64,000 bases of DNA from Clostridiales bacterium (GTDB taxonomy: Bacteria > Bacillota > Clostridia > Oscillospirales > Acutalibacteraceae), in the NCBI GenBank assembly GCA_012524025.1, contig JAAYSC010000040.1, forward strand, positions 1-64,000, in the 5' to 3' direction. The position numbers and the translations under genes are program-made. How positions within the stretch are numbered: position 1 is the first letter of the stretch; each line of letters starts with the position of its first letter. Shown here in pieces: positions 18,611 to 29,231 of this stretch. The notes under the pieces are model-generated. The model was given only the letters and a program-made list of their open reading frames with translations. It did not search any database and had not been told where the DNA came from.

Positions 18611-20974
18611 TTAAGATGGCACTTTTTGTAAGTTTGCAAAATTTGCCATCAATTTTTTTGTTCCAACCTTATCAAAAGCTACTTCCAAGAGATAGTCGTT
18701 TCCGGCTTTTTCCATACTGATTAAAATGCCGCGCCCGAAAGTCTTGTGCTCTACACAGTCACCGACCTTATAACTTATCTTTACAACTTGTGAATCTTTT
18801 TGAGATTTTGAAAAAGCGCTCTTTGACCTTGCAACAGACGGTGTTCCCCGCCGGTCCAAAAACTCAATTCTGTTAATTCGAGTCTGAGGCTTGGTCAGGT
18901 TTTCAATTAATTCATCAGGAATTTCTTCTACAAAGCGCGATTTTGGGTTGTGAGATGTAGAGCCATACAAAAGTCTTGAATGAGCGTTCGAGATATACAA
19001 TTCTTCCTTTGCGCGTGTTATTGCAACATAGGCCAGACGCCGTTCTTCCTCAACATCTTCAACTTTAAAAGTTGAACGAGCTCCGGGGAAAATACCTTCT
19101 TCCATCCCAATCAAAAACACAGAAGGAAACTCCAGGCCTTTTGCAGAGTGAACAGTCATTAAGGTCACAGCATCTGTGTTGGCATTATAATTGTCAATAT
19201 CTGTTATCAGGGCAACTTCTTCAAGAAAATCATTAAGCTGAGCCCCCTCATTGTCTGCTTCAAAGGTATACAGGGTGGCGGAAAGTTCATTTAAGTTTTC
19301 GACTCTGTCAGAGTAAGAAAGTGGGTCGGCAGCCAAAGAACTAATATAGCTTGTCTTGTCAAGAATTGCTTGTAAAATTTCAGCCAAACTCAAGTTTTCT
19401 GCCTGAAGGCGTAAGTCATTAATTAAATTTGCAAATTGCTTGAGTTTTAAATGAGCTCTGCCCAGAATGGCATATTCATCTGAATTTTCAATTATCTCAA
19501 ATAAACTCAAGCCGGTTTCATCGGACAATTCTTGTATCCTGCTTAAAGTTGTGTTTCCTATCCCTCTTTTAGGCTCATTAATAATACGCCTAAGCCTTGT
19601 GTTATCGGAAGGGTTGTTGATAAGTGTCAAGTAAGCCAAGGCGTCCCTGACCTCCTTGCGTTCATAAAAGCGTAGGCCGCCAATTACTCTGTAAGGTATA
19701 CCGTTTCGCGCAAACGAGCTTTCAATTGTGTTTGACTGTGCGTTAAGCCTGTACAAAACAGCATGTTCACTGAATCTTTTGCCATCTGCTACACTTTTAA
19801 GAATCCACTGTGCTACATGGTTGGCTTCATCCACAGCATCATAGGCAGTGTAAAACTTGATTTTTTCGCCTTGCCCTTTATCGGTCCACAAATTTTTGCC
19901 TTTTCTGTTTTTGTTGTTTGATATAACACTGTTGGCGGCATCAAGTATTGTTTGAGTGGAGCGATAGTTTTTCTCTAACCTGATGGTTTTAGCTTGTTTA
20001 AAATGTTTTTCAAAGTTTAAAATGTTTTCAATAGTGGCCCCCCTGAACTTGTAAATGCTTTGATCATCATCGCCGACAACACATATATTTTCATGTTTTT
20101 GTGCCAGCAAGGATACCAAACGGTATTGTGCAAAGTTGGTGTCTTGATATTCATCGACTAAAATGTATTTAAACCTGTTGTTGTAATAGTCTAAAATATC
20201 AGGATAGCCTTCCAATAACTTAACAGTGTTGAATATTATATCATCGAAATCCATTGCATCAGCAGTTTTCAGATAACTTTGATATTTTTCGTAGGCAAGT
20301 GCTATTTCTTGCATTCTAATGTCCGTGCCTGCATTTTCTTTAAAAAGTTTACAATCTATCAAGTTGTCTTTAGCCCTGCCTATAACTGACAAGATGGTTT
20401 TATGAGGCAAGCGCTTATCACCTATCTTAAGTGCTTTTTGACATTCTTTAATTATCTTACGCGAGTCATCCATGTCATAAATCGTGTAATTTGATGTATA
20501 ACCTAAAAGATCTGCATGTTTCCTTAAAATTCGAGCGCAAGCGGAATGAAAGGTGCTGGCCCAAACTTTTGATGCATCTTCACCTAACATTGCAGCCAAC
20601 CTGTCTTTTAATTCCTGTGCTGCTTTATTTGTAAAAGTTATAGCCAAAATTTCCCAAGGTTTTGCCGGGTTAACACTGATTAAACCGGGATCAAGGGGTA
20701 AAGTTTCTCGCTCCCCTTTGAGGTAGGAGCGTAAGATTTCGACTTCTTCAGAACTCGGCTCATAAGCGAGACGGTCGAATGTCAGGGCTTCGCCGTATTT
20801 TATAAGATGGGCGATTCTGTTGATTATTACAGTCGTTTTACCGCTACCGGCACCCGCAAGCACTAAAAGCGGCCCTTTTGTGCAAAAGACCGCTTCGGCT
20901 TGTGCTTCATTCATTTTTTTAAAATCAGCCTTAATAAGACGATTTCTTAATTTTAAAAACTCTTCTCTGCTCAT
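18611..20974 (-). CDS. pcrA: UvrD/PcrA superfamily 1 DNA helicase
   Basis: LAGAGSGKTTVI, VDEYQDTNFAQY, VGDDDQSIYKFRGA, AYVAITRAKEEL. Confidence 0.95.
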   Translation of the reverse strand: MSREEFLKLRNRLIKADFKKMNEAQAEAVFCTKGPLLVLAGAGSGKTTVIINRIAHLIKYGEALTFDRLAYEPSSEEVEILRSYLKGERETLPLDPGLISVNPAKPWEILAITFTNKAAQELKDRLAAMLGEDASKVWASTFHSACARILRKHADLLGYTSNYTIYDMDDSRKIIKECQKALKIGDKRLPHKTILSVIGRAKDNLIDCKLFKENAGTDIRMQEIALAYEKYQSYLKTADAMDFDDIIFNTVKLLEGYPDILDYYNNRFKYILVDEYQDTNFAQYRLVSLLAQKHENICVVGDDDQSIYKFRGATIENILNFEKHFKQAKTIRLEKNYRSTQTILDAANSVISNNKNRKGKNLWTDKGQGEKIKFYTAYDAVDEANHVAQWILKSVADGKRFSEHAVLYRLNAQSNTIESSFARNGIPYRVIGGLRFYERKEVRDALAYLTLINNPSDNTRLRRIINEPKRGIGNTTLSRIQELSDETGLSLFEIIENSDEYAILGRAHLKLKQFANLINDLRLQAENLSLAEILQAILDKTSYISSLAADPLSYSDRVENLNELSATLYTFEADNEGAQLNDFLEEVALITDIDNYNANTDAVTLMTVHSAKGLEFPSVFLIGMEEGIFPGARSTFKVEDVEEERRLAYVAITRAKEELYISNAHSRLLYGSTSHNPKSRFVEEIPDELIENLTKPQTRINRIEFLDRRGTPSVARSKSAFSKSQKDSQVVKISYKVGDCVEHKTFGRGILISMEKAGNDYLLEVAFDKVGTKKLMANFANLQKVPS

Positions 20975-21936
20975 TATATCGAAATCTCATGTGCCATATT
21001 GTAAAAAGCTTGGTCGATAGTTTTTTTCATATTTAAAGCTTCATAAATATCGTAGTTTACAATTTCATCTTTTTTTATTGCAACTACTCTGTTGCCCATA
21101 CCTTGCATAAGCAACTTTACTGCACTATAACCCATTTCACTGGCTAAAACCCTATCACGCACCGTGGGCGAGCCACCGCGTTGTACATGGCCTAAAATAC
21201 TGGCCCTTGATTCAATTCCTGTTTTCTCTTCAATATATTCGGCAAGAGCTTCAACTCCGCCAACACCTTCGGCTATCATGATTATAAAATGTTTTTTACC
21301 TTTTTCACGGCTGTTTTCAATATGACTGATAATATGTTCTTTTACATGAACTTTAATTTCCGGAACCACAATGGCCGTTGCACCGACAGCTATACCGGCG
21401 TTTAAAGTTAAGAAACCTGCATCACGCCCCATTACTTCCACAACTGTGCACCTGTCGTGTGATTTTGCTGTGTCACTTATTTTGTCAACCATGTCCATAA
21501 CAGTGTTCAGGCAGGTGTCGTAACCAATAGTATAATCACTGCAAGCTATATCGTTGTCGATGGTGGCAGGTACCCCAACACAGGGCAAACCCCTTTCAGA
21601 GAGAGCACTCGCACCCCTAAAAGAACCGTCCCCGCCTATAACAACTAAACCTTCAATGCCGTTTTTTCTGCAAGTCTCAATGGCTTTTTGCATGCCGTCT
21701 TCACTTTGAAACTCCTTGCAACGAGCCGAACCAAGCGCGGTTCCACCTTTGTATAAAATATCTGAAACACTGTTTACATCAGCTTGTTCAAGTTGGCCCG
21801 AGATCAATCCGGCATAGCCGCGTTTTATCGCAAAAACTTTTATATTGTTGGCACAGCAGGTCCTGACAACTGCCCTAACAGCAGCATTCATACCCGGGGC
21901 ATCGCCACCGCTTGTTAAAACACCGATAGTTTTCAT
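20974..21936 (-). CDS. pfkA: ATP-dependent 6-phosphofructokinase
   Basis: TSGGDAPGMNAAVRAVV, IGGDGSFRGA, PATIDND, GYDTCLNT. Confidence 0.96.
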   Translation of the reverse strand: MKTIGVLTSGGDAPGMNAAVRAVVRTCCANNIKVFAIKRGYAGLISGQLEQADVNSVSDILYKGGTALGSARCKEFQSEDGMQKAIETCRKNGIEGLVVIGGDGSFRGASALSERGLPCVGVPATIDNDIACSDYTIGYDTCLNTVMDMVDKISDTAKSHDRCTVVEVMGRDAGFLTLNAGIAVGATAIVVPEIKVHVKEHIISHIENSREKGKKHFIIMIAEGVGGVEALAEYIEEKTGIESRASILGHVQRGGSPTVRDRVLASEMGYSAVKLLMQGMGNRVVAIKKDEIVNYDIYEALNMKKTIDQAFYNMAHEISI

Positions 21937-22016
21937 AATATCCTCCTAAAATGTAAAAATAGTCTCAACGAATATAAGCTCTAACATAATAAAAGTCAAA
22001 CTTGTAAAAAGTCTTT

Positions 22017-25000
22017 TTATTTTACCACTACATTTTCTTCGCCTACAATTCTGCGCAGTTCGGCCAGCATTGTAGGATTAATTTGTGTTGAATTTTTTAA
22101 AGCTTGTTTTTGATATTTTTTTGTGCTTTGGAAAAAATAAACAACAGCAGTTTGCCCGGGAAACAAGGAAAGAACCCTTTCGGCTTTTTCAATTTCAGGA
22201 GCTTCTTCTTGATCAAACCTCAAATACAAAGTTTTTGCTTTTTTGGGGCTCTTGTTTTTTCCATTATACTCTTTTTCGGGCTCTCGCATACCCGTGGTGA
22301 GGTGGCTACGGTCCTCGACTGTGTTTATAAAGTCTTCATCACTTATAATTTCAGCAATTACTTTTGGCTCCTCATCTTCTCGCATGCTTAAACGGCCACT
22401 AACCTGAACTATTTGCCCTTCGTTAAGTTTAAGTGAATTCTCTTCATAAGTTCTTGGGAAAACAATTAGCTCAATAGATCCAAATAAATCTTCAAACACA
22501 ACAAATGCCATGGTTGAATTTGAGCGTGTCGTTTTTTTCTTTACATTTGATATTATACCCAACAAACGAACTTTAGAACCATCATTATAATCAGAAAGTT
22601 CGTCCTCTTGCGCACCTAACAAATCATCTATTCTGGCAAAGCGATGCCCGGTGTAAAACTTTTCAAATTTACTCATTGGGTGGCCGGAAATATAAATGCC
22701 GGTAGTTTCTTTTTCAAGAGCCAACTTTTCTTCTAAAGGCATTTCGGGTACAGTCGGCATTTCAGGTTCTGCACTGCTTCCGTCCGGTCCCACATCAAAA
22801 AAGCCTATTTGGCCGCTGATACTTCTTTTCTTTTCATCGTTAACCCATGCAATTATGTTTGGCAAGGCTTGCAGCATCTGTCGCCTATTACCGCACAAGC
22901 CATCCATGGCACCGCTCTTAATCAAATTTTCTAAAGCTTTACGATTAAGATCTTTTCCGTTAACTCGCTTATAAAATGAATAAAGTGACTCGTAAGCGCC
23001 ATCTGATTCGCGCTGTGATATAATTTCGCTAATCGCGTTTTTGCCAAGACTTTTAATTGCTAAAAGCCCGAATAAGATTTCATCGTTTACCACGGTGAAA
23101 TTTTCAAAGCTTTTATTGACATCAGGCCCCTGTACTTTAATTTTTAACCTACTGCACTCTGCAATATAGCGTGTTACTTTACCGTTATTACTGCTGTCAT
23201 TAATTACACTGCTTAAAAGTGCGGCCATGTATTCACGCGGGTAAAACACTTTGAGCCAAGCGGTTTGATAAGAAAGCAAGGCATAGGCAGTTGCATGTGC
23301 TTTATTGAAAGCATAGGATGAAAACGAAATTAGCTGGTCAAATAGTTCACTGGCATCTTCTTCTTTAACACCCCGAGCGACAGCTCCTTCACAAGTTTTT
23401 GTTTTTGAACCGGTAACCATACCGCTTATGAACCTACTTTTTTCCTCCAACATTACTTTGTGATCTTTTTTGCTCATGGCTTTCCTAACAATATCAGCCT
23501 GGCCGTAAGAATATCCTGCTATTTCACGAAAGATTTGCAGTACCTGTTCTTGATAAACAACACAACCATTGGTAATGTCAAGAATTGATTTAAGCTTGGG
23601 AATTTTATATTTTATTAATTCCGGATTATGTCTGTTTTGTATAAAGTTTCCAATTGAATCCATAGGCCCCGGCCTAAAAAGGGAAATTACAGCGATCAAG
23701 TCTTCAAGACTTTCGGGTTCAAGGCCGGTTAAAACTCGCTTCATGCCGGCCGACTCAAACTGGAAGACACCTTCAGATTGCCCCAAGGAAAGCATTTTAT
23801 ATACTTCTTCCTCATTGAGGGAAATATTTTCAATATTAAAATCGGGAACTCTTTCCTTAACAGCTTTTTGAGCGTTATGAATTACAGTCAGGGTCCTCAA
23901 GCCCAAAAAGTCCATTTTAAGTAAACCCAGTTTTTCTATGGTTTCCATGGGAAATTGAGTTACTATAGTCTCATCATTTTTTGCCAGAGGAAGATAATTG
24001 TTGATTGGCTCGCGCGTAATGACCACCCCGGCAGCATGCGTGGAAGCGTGCCTTACCATTCCTTCGACTTTTTGTGCCATGTCTATAAACTCTTTATTAG
24101 CTTCAGAAGCTGCATATTCGGCTCGAAGTTCAGCTGACTTTTCAAGGGCAGATGAAATAGTGATGCCAAGTTCATCCGGGATTAATTTTGCGACTTTGTC
24201 AACAGTGTCATAGGGCACTCCCAGGGCACGGCCGACATCACGAATGGCAGCTTTGGCAGCTAATGTGCCAAAGGTCACAATCTGGGCTACATGGTCAACA
24301 CCATATTTTTCTTTAACATAATCTATAACTTCATCACGACGAACATAGCAAAAGTCAATGTCAAAATCAGGCATGCTGATTCTTTCCGGGTTGAGAAATC
24401 TTTCAAATAAAAGTTGGTATTTAATCGGATCAACACCGGTTATGCCGATACAATAAGCCGCCATGCTCCCGGCACCGGAGCCACGCCCGGGGCCCACGGG
24501 AATATCTTTACTTCTTGCGTACTCGATAAAGTCGTGCACAATTAAGAAATAGTCAATGTAGCCCATTTTTTCAATGGTGGTGATTTCATAATTTAGGCGT
24601 TCAATGTATTCGGGTCCGGGGTTATCACCATAGCGCTGACTAAAGCCTTCCCGGCAGAGCTTTTTAAAATATTCGATGTTGTCGCTGCCATCGGGAGTTT
24701 CAAATTGCGGCAGTATTGTGTCTTTAAATTCAAAGCTTACATTACATTGTTCTGCTATTAAAGCGGTATTATCGACAGCTTGAGGGTAGTTTGAAAAAAG
24801 ATCCCTCATTTCTTCTTCGGACTTTAAGTAAAATTCGTCGGTATCAAAAGAAAAATCGGTTTCATCCCCTACTTGTTTATTGGTTTGAATACCTATTAAA
24901 ACTTCTTGAATCTTTGAATCTTCTTTTTTTACATAATGGACATCGTTGGTTGCAACCAAGGGGATGCCGGTTTCCTGTGACAAACGCCCCAACAAAGGGT

Positions 25001-25556
25001 TGATTTTAAGTTGTTCATCCAAACCGTGGTCTTGAATTTCTATATAAAAATTACCCTGACCAAAAACTTCTTGGTACCATAAAGCAGTCTCTTTGGCTAA
25101 TTCATAGTCCCCCTTTAAAAGAGCTTGAGGGATTTCACCGGCTAAACAGGCAGACAAAGCAATTATTCCTTGATTGTATTTTTCTAATAGTTCCTTGTCA
25201 ACACGAGGCTTGTAATAGAAGCCGGAAAGCCAAGCTTGAGAAACCATTGCACTTAAATTTTTATAGCCTGTGTTATTTTTGCACAACAAAATAAGGTGAT
25301 TTTGCCTACTGTCAAACTCCTTAACCTTATCAAGGCGAGATCGTGGTGCGACATAAACTTCGCAGCCTATTATGGGCTTGACACCTTTTTTCTTTGCGTA
25401 GTTATAAAAATCTAAAACACCATACATTGCTCCGTGGTCGGTAATAGCCAATGCAGATTGACCAAGTTCTTGTGCCATATCAACAACTTGTTCAATCCTA
25501 CAAGCTCCATCCAGTAGACTGTATTCGGTGTGCAAATGCAAATGAGTAAATGCCAT
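22017..25556 (-). CDS. dnaE: DNA polymerase III subunit alpha (DnaE type)
   Basis: PHP domain HLHTEYSLLDG, GPGRGSGAGSM, PDFDIDF; C-terminal OB domain. Confidence 0.97.
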   Translation of the reverse strand: MAFTHLHLHTEYSLLDGACRIEQVVDMAQELGQSALAITDHGAMYGVLDFYNYAKKKGVKPIIGCEVYVAPRSRLDKVKEFDSRQNHLILLCKNNTGYKNLSAMVSQAWLSGFYYKPRVDKELLEKYNQGIIALSACLAGEIPQALLKGDYELAKETALWYQEVFGQGNFYIEIQDHGLDEQLKINPLLGRLSQETGIPLVATNDVHYVKKEDSKIQEVLIGIQTNKQVGDETDFSFDTDEFYLKSEEEMRDLFSNYPQAVDNTALIAEQCNVSFEFKDTILPQFETPDGSDNIEYFKKLCREGFSQRYGDNPGPEYIERLNYEITTIEKMGYIDYFLIVHDFIEYARSKDIPVGPGRGSGAGSMAAYCIGITGVDPIKYQLLFERFLNPERISMPDFDIDFCYVRRDEVIDYVKEKYGVDHVAQIVTFGTLAAKAAIRDVGRALGVPYDTVDKVAKLIPDELGITISSALEKSAELRAEYAASEANKEFIDMAQKVEGMVRHASTHAAGVVITREPINNYLPLAKNDETIVTQFPMETIEKLGLLKMDFLGLRTLTVIHNAQKAVKERVPDFNIENISLNEEEVYKMLSLGQSEGVFQFESAGMKRVLTGLEPESLEDLIAVISLFRPGPMDSIGNFIQNRHNPELIKYKIPKLKSILDITNGCVVYQEQVLQIFREIAGYSYGQADIVRKAMSKKDHKVMLEEKSRFISGMVTGSKTKTCEGAVARGVKEEDASELFDQLISFSSYAFNKAHATAYALLSYQTAWLKVFYPREYMAALLSSVINDSSNNGKVTRYIAECSRLKIKVQGPDVNKSFENFTVVNDEILFGLLAIKSLGKNAISEIISQRESDGAYESLYSFYKRVNGKDLNRKALENLIKSGAMDGLCGNRRQMLQALPNIIAWVNDEKKRSISGQIGFFDVGPDGSSAEPEMPTVPEMPLEEKLALEKETTGIYISGHPMSKFEKFYTGHRFARIDDLLGAQEDELSDYNDGSKVRLLGIISNVKKKTTRSNSTMAFVVFEDLFGSIELIVFPRTYEENSLKLNEGQIVQVSGRLSMREDEEPKVIAEIISDEDFINTVEDRSHLTTGMREPEKEYNGKNKSPKKAKTLYLRFDQEEAPEIEKAERVLSLFPGQTAVVYFFQSTKKYQKQALKNSTQINPTMLAELRRIVGEENVVVK

Positions 25557-25557
25557 A

Positions 25558-26463
25558 TTAAGTCTCCAAATCTTTAGCCAATTTAATTAGAGTCTTAAAC
25601 CTGTGGTTTAGGCCCGAGCGTGAAATTGGTTTTTCCAAAAGCTTACCCAAGTCACTCAAACTTAACTCGGGGTTGCTTAATCTTAAATTAGCCACTTCTT
25701 TTAAATGTTTAGGCAAATCATCAAATTTATCATGGGCCAGGATTAAATCGATTGCATGTATTTGTTCACCTGCTGCCTTAACAATGCGGTCAAGATTAGC
25801 CATGTCACAATTTGTTCTGCGATTAACCCTGTTTCTTAAATCGCGTTCTGCCTTAATGCCCATAAACTCCAAAGCAGCCTTGTCGGACCCCATAAAAGCT
25901 AAAAGATATTCAATCAAACCGCTGTCTTTTAGATACAAAATATTATTGCCCTTGCGCAATACATACTTAGTGGGAAAACCGACTTCGGTTAAAATTAAAG
26001 CCAAATCGTCTGACAGCTTTTTATAAGCTACAACAAATTCCAAATGGTAACTTTTATAGGGCGAACTTATAGTGCCGCAAGCCAAAAAAGCACCACGCAA
26101 AAAAGCAGAAAAACAACACTCATCACTTAAATTTGCTCGATTAACTCTCAAATGCAAACCTTCTGCGTCATGCCCAAAATGCTTTAGAAGCTTTTCGCGT
26201 TCGGCTTGTGTTTCCAATGAGACAAAAAAGTTGTTACTCTTGGTAGACTTATAGGTTAAATCGGGTGAAGCAACAAGGGCAACGCTTTTGGTGTATAGGC
26301 TTACAAGCTCTTCAATTTCACTCATAAACGAAACATCACGGGACGAGAAAGCCCTGCCGAAAAGCACAAGACCGTAAGATTGTGCTTTTTGGCAGCAGTT
26401 AGACATTAGAGAAAACTTTGCTAATTCACTTTTTAAATTCGTTGAAAAAGATATATTCGACAT
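25558..26463 (-). CDS. whiA: DNA-binding protein WhiA
   Basis: RGAFLACGTIS (LAGLIDADG-like), NRRTNCDMANLDR, C-terminal HTH; next to rapZ. Confidence 0.93.
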   Translation of the reverse strand: MSNISFSTNLKSELAKFSLMSNCCQKAQSYGLVLFGRAFSSRDVSFMSEIEELVSLYTKSVALVASPDLTYKSTKSNNFFVSLETQAEREKLLKHFGHDAEGLHLRVNRANLSDECCFSAFLRGAFLACGTISSPYKSYHLEFVVAYKKLSDDLALILTEVGFPTKYVLRKGNNILYLKDSGLIEYLLAFMGSDKAALEFMGIKAERDLRNRVNRRTNCDMANLDRIVKAAGEQIHAIDLILAHDKFDDLPKHLKEVANLRLSNPELSLSDLGKLLEKPISRSGLNHRFKTLIKLAKDLET

Positions 26464-27320
26464 TATTTTTCAATATCCCTATGGTTTACACTAATTAAAT
26501 AGTCTTTGTCGGCAAAATAATCGCGTAAAATTTGTGAAAAAACAACAGATCTGTGCCTGCCACCCGTGCAACCGATAGAAACAACAAGCTGGCTCTTTCC
26601 TTCGCTCCTGTAAAGAGGAATTAAAAAGTCAAGCAAGTCGAGCAGTTTGTCTCGCAAGGTAAGCGCTTCTTGTTTTTGCATAACATAGTCAAAAACTTCT
26701 TTATCCAGCCCGGTTTTATTTTTTAATTCGCTCTTATAAAAAGGGTTAGGCAGACATCTCACATCAAAGACAAGATCCGAATCGGTGGGTATCCCGTATT
26801 TGTAGCCAAAAGAAATGCAGTGAATAAGCATTGCGCCGCTCGGATCTTCCAAGAACATATCTGTTACACGCTCACGGCATTCCATTGCACTCAAATTACT
26901 TGTATCAACAACATAATCGGCAATTTGCCTTGCAGGTTGCAAGCGAACTCTTTCAGCTTCTATTGCATCTATTAAGGAACCCTTAAATTCATCAATCAAA
27001 GGGTGTTTTCGCCTTGTTTCTTTAAAACGATGTAATAAAACTTTATTGTCAGCGTCAAAAAACAACATTTTAAATTTGATGCCCATGGCCCTTAATTCAC
27101 TTAAGGCGTTAAAAAGATCATTGAAAGACGAACCGAGGCGAATATCCGTGACAATCGCGACCCTTTGTCTTTGCTCTTTAGAATCAAGTATAAGTTTAAC
27201 AAAAGTTGATATAAGCTTGGGCGGCATATTATCGGCACAAAAAAAGCCTATGTCTTCCAAAGCGTTTACACCGCGTGACTTACCAGCACCGGAAAGCCCG
27301 GTAATAACCACAAGTTCCAT
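26463..27320 (-). CDS. rapZ: RNase adapter protein RapZ / YvcJ-like nucleotide-binding protein
   Basis: TGLSGAGKSRGVNALED, DVRCLPNP, IGCTGGRHRSV. Confidence 0.95.
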   Translation of the reverse strand: MELVVITGLSGAGKSRGVNALEDIGFFCADNMPPKLISTFVKLILDSKEQRQRVAIVTDIRLGSSFNDLFNALSELRAMGIKFKMLFFDADNKVLLHRFKETRRKHPLIDEFKGSLIDAIEAERVRLQPARQIADYVVDTSNLSAMECRERVTDMFLEDPSGAMLIHCISFGYKYGIPTDSDLVFDVRCLPNPFYKSELKNKTGLDKEVFDYVMQKQEALTLRDKLLDLLDFLIPLYRSEGKSQLVVSIGCTGGRHRSVVFSQILRDYFADKDYLISVNHRDIEK

Positions 27321-27335
27321 ATTTCCCCCTCTAAT

Positions 27336-28247
27336 TCATATTGATACAATTTCGGTTTCAAGCAAAACACCGGTCTTACCTCTGACGCTTTCTTGAACAA
27401 AGCTTATTAAATCTTTAATGTCTTTACTTGTCGCTTTACCTGTATTAATTATAAAACCGGCGTGTTTTTCACTGACTTGGGCACCACCGATTGAGTAACC
27501 TTTTAAGCCGCAAATTTCAATCAAACGCCCGGCGAAGTCATCGGGTGGGCGTTTAAAAATACTTCCGCCGCTTGGAAATTCCAGAGGTTGTTTTGCTATA
27601 CGCCTATGCATATAGTCATCCATTTTAGCTTTGATTTCGCTTGCCTCGCCTTGTTTTAACTGTAGCGTTAAAGATGTGATAAGGTAGGGTTTATTTTTAT
27701 AAACGCTGTTACGGTAAGAAAGCTCGAGCTCATCACCGCTAAAATTCCCTAATAAAAAATCAGACTTCAAGGCTTCCACATGCTTGCAACTCACCAAAAC
27801 ATCTTTCATCTCACCGCCATAAGCACCGGCGTTCATGTAAGCGGCACCTCCGGCACTACCGGGTATACCATAAGCGAATTCAAGGCCGGTAAGGCTGTTT
27901 TTTAAGGCAAAATTACACAAAGCAGACAGGCTGACACCGGCACCGCACTCTATTTTATTACCGGGAAGAAGCTCAAGCTTCTTAAAGGCACCGGTGCTTA
28001 TAACCAGACCTTTAAAACCTTGGTCCGATATCAAAACATTGCTGGCCTTGCCCAAAATTAAAACTTTGACATTCTCTTGTTTAGCCCATCGCCAAAGCCG
28101 GATTGCATCATCAGCCGATACCGGTTTAGCTAAAACATCGGCCGGGCCGCCAACCTTGAATGAAGTGATGGCGGACAAGGGAAAATCTTTAACTATCTCG
28201 CATTTTAATGTTTGCGCCAGTTCTAATAACCCGGAATAGTCGTACAT
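27336..28247 (-). CDS. murB: UDP-N-acetylmuramate dehydrogenase
   Basis: TSFKVGGPAD, YGIPGSAGGAAYMNAGAYG, FPSGGSIFKRP. Confidence 0.96.
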   Translation of the reverse strand: MYDYSGLLELAQTLKCEIVKDFPLSAITSFKVGGPADVLAKPVSADDAIRLWRWAKQENVKVLILGKASNVLISDQGFKGLVISTGAFKKLELLPGNKIECGAGVSLSALCNFALKNSLTGLEFAYGIPGSAGGAAYMNAGAYGGEMKDVLVSCKHVEALKSDFLLGNFSGDELELSYRNSVYKNKPYLITSLTLQLKQGEASEIKAKMDDYMHRRIAKQPLEFPSGGSIFKRPPDDFAGRLIEICGLKGYSIGGAQVSEKHAGFIINTGKATSKDIKDLISFVQESVRGKTGVLLETEIVSI

Positions 28248-28260
28248 GTTTTCACCACAA

Positions 28261-29208
28261 TCAATAGTCTAATAAGGCAGCACCGATTATTCCGGCGTCA
28301 TTGCCTAAAACAGCTTGACAAATTTCTGTTTGTTTGACTGCATGCATACTGTATCTTTCGTGTTCGACATGCCTGCGTAAGGGTGCAAGCAAAGTTTCGC
28401 CTTCATTTCCTATCCCGCCGCCAATGCAAAGCACTTGAGGCTGGAGAGCATTAATAATGTTGGTAATGCCGGCCGCCAAATAGTGAACATATTTTTTGAC
28501 GACCTCACTGCCGGCCTTGTCTCCGCTGCGCATTGCATCAAAGGCAGTTCGCCCGGTTACCCTGTGAATACTGTTGTCGGCCAATTTCCACATTAAACTG
28601 TCTTGATTTTTACGCATGGCAGATTTTGTTTGTGAAACCAAGGCGGAAGCCGAAGAATATTTTTCCCAACAGCCGCAGCGCCCACAATTACATGGCTCGC
28701 CATCTACTACTATCACCATATGGCCCATTTCACCGGCCGCATGGTTTACTCCGCTAACAATCTTGCCATCAATAATAATGCCGCTGCCTACACCGGTGCC
28801 CAATGTCACCGCTACAAGGCTTTTGACACCTTTGCCGGCACCGGCAAAAGCCTCGCCCAAGGCTGCACAATTGGCATCATTATCCAAATAAACCGGCTTT
28901 TTAATTATTTCTTCCAGCATTTTTTTGGCCGGAACATTGAAAAAGTTGAGATTATTCGCAAACTCAATATTTCCATTTTCTTTGTTAACAGAACCCGGTG
29001 TGCCGACACCGATTGATTTGACCTGTGAAATATCAATATTGGCCTTTTTAAGAGCTTGATCAATAGCCTTGGAAATATCTTTAAATATTTCTTCAGCGGG
29101 CCTTGGTAAATTCGTCTTAACTTTTCCTCTGCTGATAATCTTATAATTCTTGTCTACCAAACCTACCGCTATATTTGTACCACCTAAATCAACGCCTACT
29201 CTATACAT
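28261..29208 (-). CDS. glcK: ROK-family glucokinase
   Basis: GVDLGGTNIAVG, GTGVGSGII, GEMGHM..CNCGRCGCWEKY zinc motif. Confidence 0.9.
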   Translation of the reverse strand: MYRVGVDLGGTNIAVGLVDKNYKIISRGKVKTNLPRPAEEIFKDISKAIDQALKKANIDISQVKSIGVGTPGSVNKENGNIEFANNLNFFNVPAKKMLEEIIKKPVYLDNDANCAALGEAFAGAGKGVKSLVAVTLGTGVGSGIIIDGKIVSGVNHAAGEMGHMVIVVDGEPCNCGRCGCWEKYSSASALVSQTKSAMRKNQDSLMWKLADNSIHRVTGRTAFDAMRSGDKAGSEVVKKYVHYLAAGITNIINALQPQVLCIGGGIGNEGETLLAPLRRHVEHERYSMHAVKQTEICQAVLGNDAGIIGAALLDY

Positions 29209-29231
29209 AATTATCCTCCACAGCTTTATTT

